This document shows, piece after piece, positions 1-8,387 of a stretch of 64,000 nt of DNA; position 1 is the first letter of the stretch, and each line of letters opens with the position of its first letter. The translations under genes were made by a program, and so were the position numbers. The notes beneath the pieces were generated by a model. It ran no database searches and had not been told where the DNA came from. It worked only from the letters and a program-made list of their open reading frames with translations. The stretch spans positions 7,998,001 through 8,062,000 of the forward strand of contig NZ_CP109460.1 of NCBI RefSeq assembly GCF_036227565.1, given 5' to 3'. The stretch comes from Streptomyces sp. NBC_01454 (lineage in GTDB: Bacteria; Actinomycetota; Actinomycetes; Streptomycetales; Streptomycetaceae).

Positions 1-2
1 TC

Positions 3-299
3 GAAGCAGCCGCGACCGGCGTCCGCCGGATCAAGGCGAAGATGGCCGAGGCCGTCGCCCTGGCGAAACTCCACTCCGCGGCGGAAGTCGACCGCGCGCT
101 CGGCACTGCCGCGGTCACCGGACGGTTCGCCGACAAGGACCTGCTGTCCATCCTCGACTACCAGGCCGTCCACGGCCCCACCGAGCCGCACCGCCGCAGC
201 GAGGACCACTCCCTGCAGCCCGGCACCGGCGCCTGGTCCACGTTCGGCCTGTCCGCCACTTCTGATCTTCCCGAGTACGACGAAAGCGATCTCGCCTGA
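3..299 (+). CDS. istA: IS21 transposase IstA, C-terminal fragment (cut by window start)
   Basis: The reading frame is open from the first bases of the window and ends in TGA at 297-299. The last ~98 residues show the usual IstA tail: the AVALAKLH segment and the LLSILDY segment that comes near the end of IS21-family transposases, followed by an acidic, poorly conserved terminus. The catalytic DDE domain is outside the window. The stop overlaps the istB start by one base (TGATG), the coupling normally seen in this family. Whether the complete gene is intact cannot be judged. Confidence 0.75.
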   Translation, partial: EAAATGVRRIKAKMAEAVALAKLHSAAEVDRALGTAAVTGRFADKDLLSILDYQAVHGPTEPHRRSEDHSLQPGTGAWSTFGLSATSDLPEYDESDLA

Positions 300-1090
300 T
301 GGCCACCCCTCTTCGCACCGTTCCCGGCACCAACGGCGACCCCCTCGCCGAGGCCATCGAGCTCACCAGGCGGCTCAAACTCCCGCACATCCGCCGGTCG
401 TTGACCGACATCATCCCCACCGCGAAGGCCCAGAGGTGGGACCCGGCCGAGGTCGTCCGCGTCCTTCTCGCCGAGGAGGCCGCCGGACGAGACCGCGCCA
501 ACCTGCACACCCGCCGCAAGCGGGCCGGCTTCCCCACCGGCAAGACCTTCGGCGACTGGGACGAGGGCAAGTCCTCGATCCCCAGGGCGACCCAGGACGC
601 GCTCAAGACCCTCGAATGGGTCGGCCGCCGGGAGTCGTTTTGTATTTGTGGACCAAGCGGCACGGGCAAGAGCCACTTCACCGAGGCTCTTGGGCAGACC
701 GCGGTCGAGGCCGGCCTGGCCGTCTCATGGTTCACGATCGAGGACCTCGGCTCGCTGGTCCGCCGTCACCGCGCGGACGACTCGATAGCAAGGGCCCTGG
801 CACGGATCATCCGTTCGGATTTGATCATCGTGGACGACATCGGGCTCCTGCCCGTCTCCGAGGACGCCGCCGAGGGCTTCTACCGACTGGTCGATGCCGC
901 ATATGAGCGACGCTCGATCGCGGTGTCAAGCAACCTTCATCCGTCTGGCTTCGACGAGATCATGCCCAAGACCTTGGCCACAGCGACTGTCGATCGTCTT
1001 CTGCACCACGCTCATGTCGTGGTCACGCAGGGTGATTCGTTCCGGCTTACCGAGGCCACCACCGGGAAGGGAGTGAAGCCCTTCAGCTGA
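299..1090 (+). CDS. istB: IstB-like ATP-binding transposition helper protein
   Basis: This 263-residue protein is the AAA+ ATPase that in IS21 elements helps IstA choose and commit to target DNA. A Walker A motif GPSGTGKS lies near residue 118, a Walker B hydrophobic run ending in VDDIG near residue 178, and sensor-like SSN and a basic C-terminal helix follow. Length matches the family (about 250-265). The ATG at 299 overlaps the istA stop, so translation is probably coupled. All motifs look intact, so this copy of the helper may be functional. Confidence 0.93.
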   Translation: MATPLRTVPGTNGDPLAEAIELTRRLKLPHIRRSLTDIIPTAKAQRWDPAEVVRVLLAEEAAGRDRANLHTRRKRAGFPTGKTFGDWDEGKSSIPRATQDALKTLEWVGRRESFCICGPSGTGKSHFTEALGQTAVEAGLAVSWFTIEDLGSLVRRHRADDSIARALARIIRSDLIIVDDIGLLPVSEDAAEGFYRLVDAAYERRSIAVSSNLHPSGFDEIMPKTLATATVDRLLHHAHVVVTQGDSFRLTEATTGKGVKPFS

Positions 1091-1542
1091 TCCACACCGA
1101 CCCAAAGGCGGGGAGATTATCTGGCCGCAGGCGGGGCGATCATGCCGTCCACCTGCGGGGATGTCTCAAGGCCGCCAGCGGGGCGCCACAGAAGGCCATT
1201 GACACTCGTGTCGGCTATTTGGCTTCGGTCTTGCTGTCGCGCCTTTGGTTCCCGATCGAGAGTCCACCCGGGAAAGTGCGTCACCATGACCCCGGGGACG
1301 AACCGTCCGAAGAAATACGCACAAAAGATCGGACCGTATCGCGAGGGCGCCTGCAGCTGCCCTCCGCTCTCATCGTCGCAGACCTCGGTTTCCGTTCCGG
1401 CTACTCCGTCGCCCATCACTCATCGGTAGCGCATAGAGCCCTCGGAGCGTTCGGATACGGAACCGGACATTCGACGATCAGCGGTTCGTAACGGCTTCCT
1501 CAACTCCCGGTGGCCAGGAAGCGAGAGGGTCATGATGCAGGA
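1091..1542. other. Intergenic stretch after the IS, no gene seen
   Basis: About 450 bases separate istB from the next credible gene. Open frames on both strands have no recognised family content, no convincing ribosome site and mixed third-position GC. The IS right end is expected in the first part, near the GACACTCGTGTC palindrome at about 1201-1212. Confidence 0.5.
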
Positions 1543-1944
1543 ATGTCGTTGGCCCAGTGCGCACTGACCCAGTTGGCGGCATGGACGGACCTCACAGAGG
1601 CGGTGCCGAGCTGTGGGAGGGGACGTGCACTGTGCTCACCCCGCGGTGAGATCGTTCACTTTCACTCGGAGTGGCAAGCTGACCTGCATCTCACGGCCCG
1701 GTTCATCCGGCGGTTCGAGAGCCACCTCAAGAGGTCGACTGCGGTGAGGCTGGTACCCGGCTCACAGTGGATGACCGTACGCCTGGACACCGGCTCGGAC
1801 ATCCAGCTGCTCATCACCTTGGTGAGCCTTGCTCTGTGGGCCCATGGCGCGTGGCCGGTTCCGGACGCGGCGCGCTGGCCGAGGTGCAACGATCGTTACC
1901 ACCAGGGCAAGGCGCTTTCGCCCGAGTTTCTTGGCGGAGGCTGA
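1543..1944 (+). CDS. Luciferase-domain / DUF5519-like small protein
   Basis: A 133-residue protein with the actinobacterial pattern CGxGRAL..GEIVHFHS..ADLHLTA (residues ~25-55) then AVRLVPGSQW.TVRLD and a Leu-rich helix. This resembles the small 'luciferase family' (DUF5519) proteins, whose biochemical role is not known; they are not light-producing enzymes. I chose the ATG at 1543 because the upstream GTG at 1510 lacks a ribosome site and adds only non-conserved residues. A decayed relative lies on the opposite strand at 3702-3927, so the family occurs twice in this worn segment. Confidence 0.55.
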   Translation: MSLAQCALTQLAAWTDLTEAVPSCGRGRALCSPRGEIVHFHSEWQADLHLTARFIRRFESHLKRSTAVRLVPGSQWMTVRLDTGSDIQLLITLVSLALWAHGAWPVPDAARWPRCNDRYHQGKALSPEFLGGG

Positions 1945-1968
1945 AGAACGTTTGGGGTAGGTGATGTG

Positions 1969-2190
1969 ATGACCGGTGTACGTGAGGAAGAAGCCATTCG
2001 GACGGTCACGGAACGCCTCAAGCACGTGTACAGCGCCACACGTGCTCCAGAAGATGTGGAGACGGCCGTCGCCCAAGCCCATGCCGCATTTGGCGACCGG
2101 CCCGTTCGAGATTTCGTACCTGTTCTTACCGAGCGCAGGGCACGCGCCTTCCTCGACGAAGCTGAACCTCGACGGCGGCGTGAAGTCTGA
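1969..2190 (+). CDS. Three-helix bundle dimerisation-domain protein
   Basis: A 73-residue protein rich in charged heptad-like helices: EEEAIRTVTERL, then RAPEDVETAVAQAHAAF, then RPVRDFVPVLTER. This is the pattern of the very common Streptomyces 'three-helix bundle dimerization domain' proteins, of unknown cellular role. GGGTAGG lies 7 bases before ATG 1969; a GTG three bases upstream is an alternative start. The next element downstream is a transposase relic. Confidence 0.7.
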   Translation: MTGVREEEAIRTVTERLKHVYSATRAPEDVETAVAQAHAAFGDRPVRDFVPVLTERRARAFLDEAEPRRRREV

Positions 2191-2191
2191 G

Positions 2192-2706
2192 ATGGTCGCG
2201 ACCGACAACGGACCTGCTGCGCATGTTCGGCCGCGAGGGCCACCCCGCTCGGCGCCGCGTTTGCCGAGTACGGACGGATCGACAAGACCATGCACCTGCT
2301 CGCCCTCGTCGACCCGGTCGACGACATCTACCGCCGTCTGGTGAACCGGCAGCTGACCGTGGAGGAGTCTCGCCACCGCCTGGCGCGCGCGATCTGCCAT
2401 GGGAGCCGGGGCCAGTTCCGCCAGGCGTACCGCGAGGGCCGGGAGACCAGCTCGCCGCCCTCGGCTTGGTCCTCAACGCCGTGGTGCTGTGGGACCACGC
2501 GCTACCTGGACGCCGCCGTCGCCCAGCTCCGCGCCGACGGCCACGACATCAAGGACGAGGACGTCGCACGGCTCTCCCTGCTCAAGGACCGGCACATCAA
2601 ATATCTGGGCCGCTACCTGTTCACCATCAAGGCCGGCGGCCTCGGCCAGGGCCTGCGCCCCTTCCGGGACCCGGACGCACCTGAAGACCCTGATGACGGG
2701 GACTGA
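2192..2706 (+). pseudogene. Tn3-family transposase relic (C-terminal part, frameshifted)
   Basis: Joined over two frames, the region reads DLLRMFGREG, GAAFAEYGRIDKTMHLL, then RHRLARAICHGSRGQ, REGREDQLAALGLVLNAVVLW and finally IKDEDVARLSLLKDRHIKYLGRY. These segments follow each other in the C-terminal quarter of Tn3-type transposases. Frame changes fall near 2248, near 2447 and back near 2490, and the N-terminal three quarters are missing, so it cannot work. It marks an old Tn3-type insertion in the same segment as the IS21 element. Confidence 0.85.
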
Positions 2707-2778
2707 CGGGCCGCACCGGCCGGGCCGCTTTCGGGCAGCCCGGGCGTGAGACGCAGCGACCGCAGCACTCAGTGCAGC

Positions 2779-3273
2779 CTAGTCGTCGAGCATGTCGGTG
2801 GTGTTGTACTGGTCGTGCCTGATCCGGAAGGCTTTCAACTCTTCGCGGCTGCGCTGTGAGTACTCCGCCAACTTCTCGAAGTACTCCTCCCTGGAAGCTC
2901 CCGGTGTGAAGAGCAGCAGAAACGACACCGGGTCGTCGCTGTCGTTCTGGAAGGCGTGGAGCCCGCCGGGTGGTACGTAGAGGAAGTCTCCCTCGCCTCC
3001 AGTGACCCAGCGTTCGCCGTTGTAGAGCCGGACCTCGCCGGACAGGACATAGAAGGACTCGGAGATCGTACGGTGGAAGTGTTCCGCGGCGCCCATGGCC
3101 TTCGGCGCCATGTCGATCTTGTACAGGCCGAACTCGCTGTTGGTGTTCTCCTGCTTGGCCACGTAGCTGATGGTGGTGCCGCCCGAGCCGGTGTCGGGCT
3201 GTGGGGGTGCAGGCCGGAACAGTGCGCTGACCTGGCCCCTTTCGCCGAGGTAGCGGGGCTCTGGGTAGGACAT
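2779..3273 (-). CDS. Cupin-domain protein
   Basis: A 164-residue single-domain cupin. The first cupin motif reads HFHRTISESFYVLSGEV (metal-ligand His pair and Glu) around residue 70, the second PPGGLHAFQNDSDD around residue 110. The function of such stand-alone cupins ranges from isomerases and dioxygenases to sensing; nothing here decides it. The ATG at 3273 has CAGGAAG 7 bases upstream and begins the conserved MSYPEPRYLGE segment. The frame stays open far upstream, but that part is the decayed DUF5519-like relic and not cupin sequence. Confidence 0.85.
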   Translation of the reverse strand: MSYPEPRYLGERGQVSALFRPAPPQPDTGSGGTTISYVAKQENTNSEFGLYKIDMAPKAMGAAEHFHRTISESFYVLSGEVRLYNGERWVTGGEGDFLYVPPGGLHAFQNDSDDPVSFLLLFTPGASREEYFEKLAEYSQRSREELKAFRIRHDQYNTTDMLDD

Positions 3274-3701
3274 GGCGACTTCCTGATTCGTGAGTAGGTG
3301 GTCCCAGGCCAGCCCTTTGACGGACTGGTGGACTGACTGGTCCGGGTAGGTTTCACAGCGGCGGGCGCTCGGCGAAGTGCGTGTCCTCCGCGTCGGGCGG
3401 GAACGGCGCGAGCTTCCGCAAGCTCCTAGTGGGACCGGTAGTCGGTGGCGGTTCGGCCGTACTGACCGGCTCATGGATGGCCCGCATCTGCTCGTCCATG
3501 ACGGGATCGTCGCTGAATGTGTCCGCGGTACGGGCTTCGAGGAAGAGGAGGTCCTGGACAGCGGGATGCTCCCCCACCGCAAGAAGCTTGATTCACGCGG
3601 CGGGTCGACCGCCGAAGTTCGACCGCGTGGGCTATTGAGACGGATTGGACCCACGCTTTTGGCCGCTGCTGCGGACACAAGCGGCACGCGCGGTACGGCA
3701 G
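3274..3701. other. Degenerate stretch, no supported gene
   Basis: Between the cupin and the DUF5519-like relic I see no intact gene. One 74-residue minus-strand frame (3353-3577) has a protein-like beginning (EHPAVQDLLFLEARTAD) but a Pro-rich end, no ribosome site and no family I recognise; it may be another fragment. Confidence 0.4.
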
Positions 3702-3927
3702 CCCGACAGATGAATGAGGGAGTCAGGCCGACTCCGGCCTTTGGCTTCACGTCGAGACGCACGAGCGCGCCGATCTCCACCAACTGGTTCGGTAGCGCCA
3801 GGTCAGAGACACCCAAGCGGCGGATCTTCCCGGCCGTGAGGTGCAGGTCGGCGCTTCTGTCGGAATGGAAGTGCTCGTTCACGGACGTCCCGAAGATCAG
3901 TGCGGCGGATGTGGCGGAGCAGGCCAT
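3702..3927 (-). pseudogene. Decayed luciferase-domain / DUF5519-like gene fragment
   Basis: The minus strand encodes IFGTSVNEHFHS..ADLHLTAGKIRRL followed by a damaged VRLDVK segment. HFHS, ADLHLTA and IRR match the intact gene at 1543-1944 in order and spacing, but the conserved GSQWxTVRLD region is broken and the frame then runs into unrelated sequence. It is a truncated relative, pointing opposite to the intact copy. Confidence 0.6.
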
Positions 3928-4019
3928 GGACGCCCTTGGCGAACGACCGGGTCGAGGTGCTCGCCGACGAGCAGACCAGCATGCCCTGGCGCAACCGTTT
4001 GAACAGTGCGCGGGGGAAG

Positions 4020-5164
4020 CTACTTGCCGAGCGTCGCGGCCGGCTGGGGGTGTGTGTTCCGGCCTCGGTCGCGGTACGGGGCCAGGAACGTGGTCAGCGC
4101 CGCGAGCACTTCCTGGGGGGCCTCCTCGGCCACCCAGTGGCCGGTGCCGGGAATGACTTTGCTTCGTACGTCGTGTGCGACGAGTTTCATCGTGCCGGCG
4201 ACATTCTCACCGAGGCTCCCCGCACCGCCGATCGCGAGGACAGGCAGGGTCAGTGGGTGTGTTTTGCGTTGCTGGTCCTGCGCACTGGTGGTGTCGAGCG
4301 CCCGGTACCACCCGAAGCTGCCCCGCAGAGCGTCGTGCTGCGAGGCGAGGATCCGAGCGTAGTAGTCGACGACGTAATCGGGGAGTTTGCGTACGGCCTT
4401 GGTGGCGAACTGCCAGCCGAAGTAGATGCCTTCGCGTCCCCGGACGAGCTGTTCGTTCACTTCGGTGAGCCGGTTGAAGGGGATGTGCCACAGCCGGTCG
4501 TTGACCTGGGCGGAGCCGATCATGGGCGGCGACGGGGTCACGGCTGGGAGGAACGCCTCGGCCACGGCCACGCGGTCGACGCGCTCCGGGTGATCCGCGG
4601 CCAGCGCGTAGGCGATGGGCATTCCGGTGTCATGACCAACCACAGCGAACCGCTGGTAGCCGAGCGTGTCCATCAGAGCGACCATGTCGCGCGCCAGGGT
4701 ACGGGTGTCGTACCCGCTCTTGGGTTTGTCGGTCAGCCCGATGCCGCGTTGGTCGACGGCGATGACCGTGAAGTGTTCCGCCAGTGCCGGCATGACCAGG
4801 CGCCAGGCGTACCAGGTCTCGGGCCAGCCATGTATCAGGAGCAGCGGCGGCCCCTCGCCTCCGACGACCGCGTGCTGGCGCAGTCCATTTGCGTGTACGA
4901 AACGACTGGTGAACGTCTTGGCGAACCCAGCCGGCAGGTGCGGTGCCTGCCCGACGGAGCCGAGGCCCTCCGGCGAGGGTTCAGATGTGGTCGGGGGCTG
5001 CGGGCCCCACCGCGTGGCATTGTGGCAGCGGTCAGCGCGACGCCTCCCAGACCCAGCCCCAGTGCACCCGCACCGGCCGTGCGCAGCACGTGGCGCCGGG
5101 GCAATCCGGCGTCCTTCCGGACTTCGGAGTCGCCGTTCCCGGATGCCTCAGACATGGCTCCCAT
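4020..5164 (-). pseudogene. Tat-exported alpha/beta hydrolase (epoxide-hydrolase-like) with an apparent frameshift
   Basis: From ATG 5164 (AGGAG 5 bases upstream) the protein starts with a Tat signal, LPRRHVLRTAGAGALGLG. About 40 residues in, near 4980-5035, the conserved body continues in another frame: SPEGLGSVGQAPHLPAGF, oxyanion motif LLLIHGWPETW, nucleophile VGHDTGM, acid region and the late His in GTGHWVAEEAP. The body is complete and otherwise intact to 4020. Either a one-base indel in the G/C-run region inactivated an exported hydrolase, or the sequence has an error there. Without the signal peptide the body could still be translated from an internal start as a cytosolic enzyme of ~257 residues or more. 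Confidence 0.75.
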
Positions 5165-5436
5165 TCCGCTCCTGACGGGCGCTTTTCAGTGACGTGCAGT
5201 GACGCGTCGGAGGACTCGCCTCGCGCGCCGAAGCAGCTGATCGCTACAGCGCACCATGCCTGCACGAGCATCAGCGCAGGTCCCTGTCCGCCAAGCCCAT
5301 GCTGGGCCGCGCCCCCCACTCCCGCAATCGGAGCCCACATTCTCCGGCTGCCCTAAACGCGTGATGGGCCGGTCGAGGCCCGCGCGCGGGCATCGGGATG
5401 CGTGGAGAGACTGGGAGCGGCAAGAAGGAGGCAGGA

Positions 5437-5715
5437 ATGAGCCAGATGGTGCTTTGTGTCCGTTTCGCGCTGCGCGACCGGTGCGGGTGCAGCGTGCGAC
5501 GAACTGGTCCGAGAGACCGCTGCGGCGGCCCATGAGCATGAGCCGGGCACCCTGGCGTACGGCCTGCAGCGAGGTCGAGGGGGCGCCTGACCAGCGCCGC
5601 CTCTTCGAGTTGTACGCCGACCACTCTGCCTTTGACGAACACGGACGTCAGCCGCCCGTCCGCCGTTTCCTAAGCCAGAGCGAGAAGTACGCGGAGAGAA
5701 CGGAGAGCAGCCGCG
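5437..5715 (+). pseudogene. Antibiotic biosynthesis monooxygenase (ABM)-domain relic, two frameshifts
   Basis: A start with AAGGAGG upstream (ATG 5437) opens MSQMVLCVRFALRD; the frame then shifts and reads DELVRETAAAAHEHEPGTLAY, stops at a TGA near 5589, and the C-terminal half continues in a third frame as RRLFELYADHSAFDEHGR..VRRFLSQSEKY. These three pieces make one ABM-type ferredoxin-like domain of about 95 residues. Two independent indels indicate true decay. Confidence 0.7.
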
Positions 5716-5742
5716 CGACAGCAACTCGTAGGGTGGATCGTC

Positions 5743-6390
5743 ATGCTGGAGTCTCACCCCTTGCTGGGGATATTCCTCAACGCTGCCGACGGACACTTCC
5801 CGCCCGCAGAGGGCCAGGTGACAGTTCTCCCCCCTCTGCCGGGCCGGTTGGAGTGCTCGGTCGCCTTCACTGGACACGCCGTCATCGCCACTGCCCTGCC
5901 CGCCTCCGAGGTCCAGGCCCAGGGACCCGACGGCTACGGGGCCTCGTTGGCTCCTGACTTTCTCCGGTACCTGGCAGGCTGCAAGGGCTGGATCGATGGT
6001 GTCGACGCCGTGCTCGTTGCGCGTGGCGCGTCGGCTCCTCCGTGCCTGCCTGAACGTCTTGATGTCGATGACCACCCGCGTGTTCGTCATGCCCAGGCTT
6101 TGCGCAACGATGTCCGCGTCTTCGGAGATGAGCGCGGCCTTGTCACACTGGCCAACGGCCTGGCCGGACGGCGTGAGATAAGCGTCGAACTCGACCGGCC
6201 TGGTAGCAGCAGTGCTGGGCTCGGTCGTTCCCTGTTGCATGACGCGCTCACCTTGCTCCCCGCTGGCGAGCCGGTGTTCGCCGCTGTTGCCCCAGGTAAC
6301 GCCCGATCCCTTCGGGCTTTCCTCGCGGCTGGATACAGACCGCTGGGAAGCGAGGTCATCATCCGTCCCGAACGGGCGGCCCCAGGGTAG
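5743..6390 (+). CDS. GNAT-family N-acetyltransferase
   Basis: A 215-residue protein. The C-terminal half carries GNAT features: the A-motif-like GLGRSLLHDAL (~residue 160) and the late PGNARSLRAFLAAGYRPLGSE segment, in which an Asn and a bulge precede the final strand. The N-terminal half (residues 1-120) is the conserved part of an actinobacterial subfamily with unknown substrate. AGGGTGG precedes ATG 5743. It starts 28 bases after the ABM relic on the same strand and converges with the esterase gene at 6434. Confidence 0.75.
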   Translation: MLESHPLLGIFLNAADGHFPPAEGQVTVLPPLPGRLECSVAFTGHAVIATALPASEVQAQGPDGYGASLAPDFLRYLAGCKGWIDGVDAVLVARGASAPPCLPERLDVDDHPRVRHAQALRNDVRVFGDERGLVTLANGLAGRREISVELDRPGSSSAGLGRSLLHDALTLLPAGEPVFAAVAPGNARSLRAFLAAGYRPLGSEVIIRPERAAPG

Positions 6391-6433
6391 GCACCTAAAC
6401 CTCGCCATAAGAAACGACGTCTAAAACGCTCTT

Positions 6434-7402
6434 TCAGGACTGGGTCGTTCCAAGGGCGTTGCGCAGGAATGCTGTTGCCTGGTGGATGGCTCCGCGAGCG
6501 GCTTTTGAGTCACTTAGCGAGTTGAGCATCATGAAGTCGTGGACCGTGCCGTCGTAGCGCACCGTGGTCACCGGGACGCCGGCTGCTCGGAGTTTGGCGG
6601 CGTACGCCTCGCCCTCATCGCGCAGCACGTCGGCTTCGTCGACGATCAGCAGGGCGGGCGGCAGGCCGGAGAGCTGTTCGATGGTGGCGTGGTTGGGAGA
6701 CGCGGTGATCTCCGCGCGTTGGTTCGGGTCGGTCGTGTAGGCGTCCCAGAACCATTCCATCAGCTTGCGGCTCAGGTAGTAGCCGGTGGCGAATTGGTCG
6801 TAGGAACCGGTGTTCATGGCCGCATCCGTGACCGGGTAGTACATCGACTGCTGTACGAATGTGACGTCACCGCGTTCCTTGGCCATGAGGGCGAGTGCGG
6901 CGGTCATGTTTCCGCCGACCGATTCCCCGGCCACTGCCGTGCGCTCTGCATCCAGCCCCTTGGAAGCCCCCTCCCGGAGGATCCACTGTGCGGTGGCGTA
7001 GCCCTGCTCGATGGCCACCGGATAGTGCGCCTCAGGTGACGGCGTGTACTCCACGAAGGCCACTGCCGCACGGGCGCCGACCGCCAACTCGCGCACCAGG
7101 CGGTCGTGGGTACCGGCATTGCCCAGCACCCAGCCACCGCCGTGCATGTACAACACGACGGGCAGCGTTCCGGTGGCACCCTGCGGCTTGACGATGCGTA
7201 CCCGTACATCGCCCACCGCTGCCGGAACCGAAACCCACTCCTCATCGACCGGCAGCTTGTCGACCGGCGCGGCCTGGAGGTCGTCAAGTACCTTGCGCGC
7301 TGCGGTCGGATCCAGCTCGTACAGGAACGGATGCTGCGAGGTTGCGTCGGCGAGTTCCTGTGCCTCGGACTCAAGGATGACGGAGGCGGTTTGACCAGCC
7401 AT
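6434..7402 (-). CDS. Alpha/beta hydrolase, hormone-sensitive-lipase type esterase
   Basis: A 322-residue esterase. The oxyanion-hole motif HGGGW lies near residue 105, the nucleophile in GESVGG near residue 176, the Asp in the VDEADVLRDEG segment and the His in TVHDFMM. These are the landmarks of the hormone-sensitive-lipase branch (short-chain ester or acetyl-ester hydrolysis). The ATG at 7402 has AGGGAG 8 bases upstream; the longer open frame upstream shows no family similarity. No signal peptide, so probably cytosolic. Its promoter likely lies in the AT-richer stretch near 7520-7550. Confidence 0.88.
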   Translation of the reverse strand: MAGQTASVILESEAQELADATSQHPFLYELDPTAARKVLDDLQAAPVDKLPVDEEWVSVPAAVGDVRVRIVKPQGATGTLPVVLYMHGGGWVLGNAGTHDRLVRELAVGARAAVAFVEYTPSPEAHYPVAIEQGYATAQWILREGASKGLDAERTAVAGESVGGNMTAALALMAKERGDVTFVQQSMYYPVTDAAMNTGSYDQFATGYYLSRKLMEWFWDAYTTDPNQRAEITASPNHATIEQLSGLPPALLIVDEADVLRDEGEAYAAKLRAAGVPVTTVRYDGTVHDFMMLNSLSDSKAARGAIHQATAFLRNALGTTQS

Positions 7403-7916
7403 GGGAATGCTCCCTGGGAAATCTGCGAAGTGCGTGATGGAGAGCGCGGGGCGCTGAAGAGCGCCGCGCTCGGCCCGGGCTGCGGGGCGGTCGGCAAAGC
7501 CTCCGCCCTTGTTCAAGCCCCTGATGGGTATATCTGTCCATTGTAATTGCCCGTCCTCCGCAGACGCATTCCAAGGAACCGCCCAATCCGTCCGCTGGGT
7601 GCTCGGCTCGGTGACGACATGGCTTCCTCGGAGACAGGCTCACCGACGAGCGGATATGCCGACCGACCGCCACTGGCGGGGATCGCGTGTGATTCAAGGG
7701 GTGAATGCTTCAAAGCCGCGGCTCGTCCATCACCGGGGGTCACGTACTGGAGCGAGACGCGTTCTACGGCCCTTTGCCGCAGACCGCGCCACGCACGTGG
7801 AAGAACGCCCATGTGTTGCCATTTCACTCACGGGCGCGGGAGCCCATATGTCCGTTCCGGGGCACTGGGCGACGCCGCAGGGCTCATCGCGGTCAGTCCC
7901 GGCTGTCGGTGGTGGG
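7403..7916. other. Intergenic region, no gene seen
   Basis: About 510 bases upstream of the esterase and downstream of the cupin gene. Several open frames exist on both strands but none has family content or a ribosome site. The AT-richer segment at about 7527-7552 (GGTATATCTGTCCATTG) is the best place for the esterase promoter. Confidence 0.5.
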
Positions 7917-8357
7917 TCAGGTGCCTGGGCGGGGAGCTCGTAGATGCCGACGCTGGGCCAGCTCTTCGTCGTCCACCAGAGTGAGCATGGGCTGACCCGG
8001 TGCGCAGATCATGGTGATGAGAAAGCGGCTTCTGGAGTCCGTCCGGTTGTTTCCGTCCTGGTAGTGGATGACATCGCCGCCCGGTTCCCAGAAAGTCTCC
8101 CCGGTCTTGATCACCCGCTCCGGTTCACCTTCCAGCTCGAAGAGCATTTCCCCCTCCAGCATGAAGGCAGGTCCCGAGTGCCGGTGCGGAGGGGTTCCGG
8201 GATCGCCGGGAGGGAATTCGATGAGAACCGTCATCGCCTCTGCCCCCTCCGGAACGAACGGCGGTTTCGCCGACTGCAGCACGGTGAGCGCCGTCTTCCA
8301 TGCTTCCGAGCGCGGCTGGCTCCCGTCTCTGCCTGCTGCCTGTTCGTTGTTCGGCAT
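7917..8357 (-). CDS. Cupin-domain protein
   Basis: A 146-residue single cupin. Motif one is PPHRHSGPAFMLEGEMLFELEG with two His, and a Glu; motif two is EPGGDVIHYQDG. A Gly-rich hydrophobic pair of strands separates them, as in small mononuclear cupins. It is the second gene of a pair: the SDR gene (8388-9119) is on the same strand, upstream in transcription being that SDR with 30 bases between them, so they probably form one operon. Substrate unknown. Confidence 0.85.
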   Translation of the reverse strand: MPNNEQAAGRDGSQPRSEAWKTALTVLQSAKPPFVPEGAEAMTVLIEFPPGDPGTPPHRHSGPAFMLEGEMLFELEGEPERVIKTGETFWEPGGDVIHYQDGNNRTDSRSRFLITMICAPGQPMLTLVDDEELAQRRHLRAPRPGT

Positions 8358-8387
8358 GGCGAGGTCTCCAGTGGCGGGTCGGCCGGG

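Larger units (their letters stand above)
1..1090 (+). mobile_element. IS21-family insertion sequence, 3' part
   Basis: The two-gene istA-istB order with overlapping stop and start is the hallmark of IS21 elements. The left end and most of istA lie before the window. The right terminal repeat is not defined here because the left end is not available for comparison; it should fall in the roughly 150 bases after istB. Confidence 0.85.

Noticed and set aside
3353..3577. 74-residue minus-strand frame in the decayed region
   Set aside because: No ribosome site, Pro-rich tail, no family; the region is otherwise relics.
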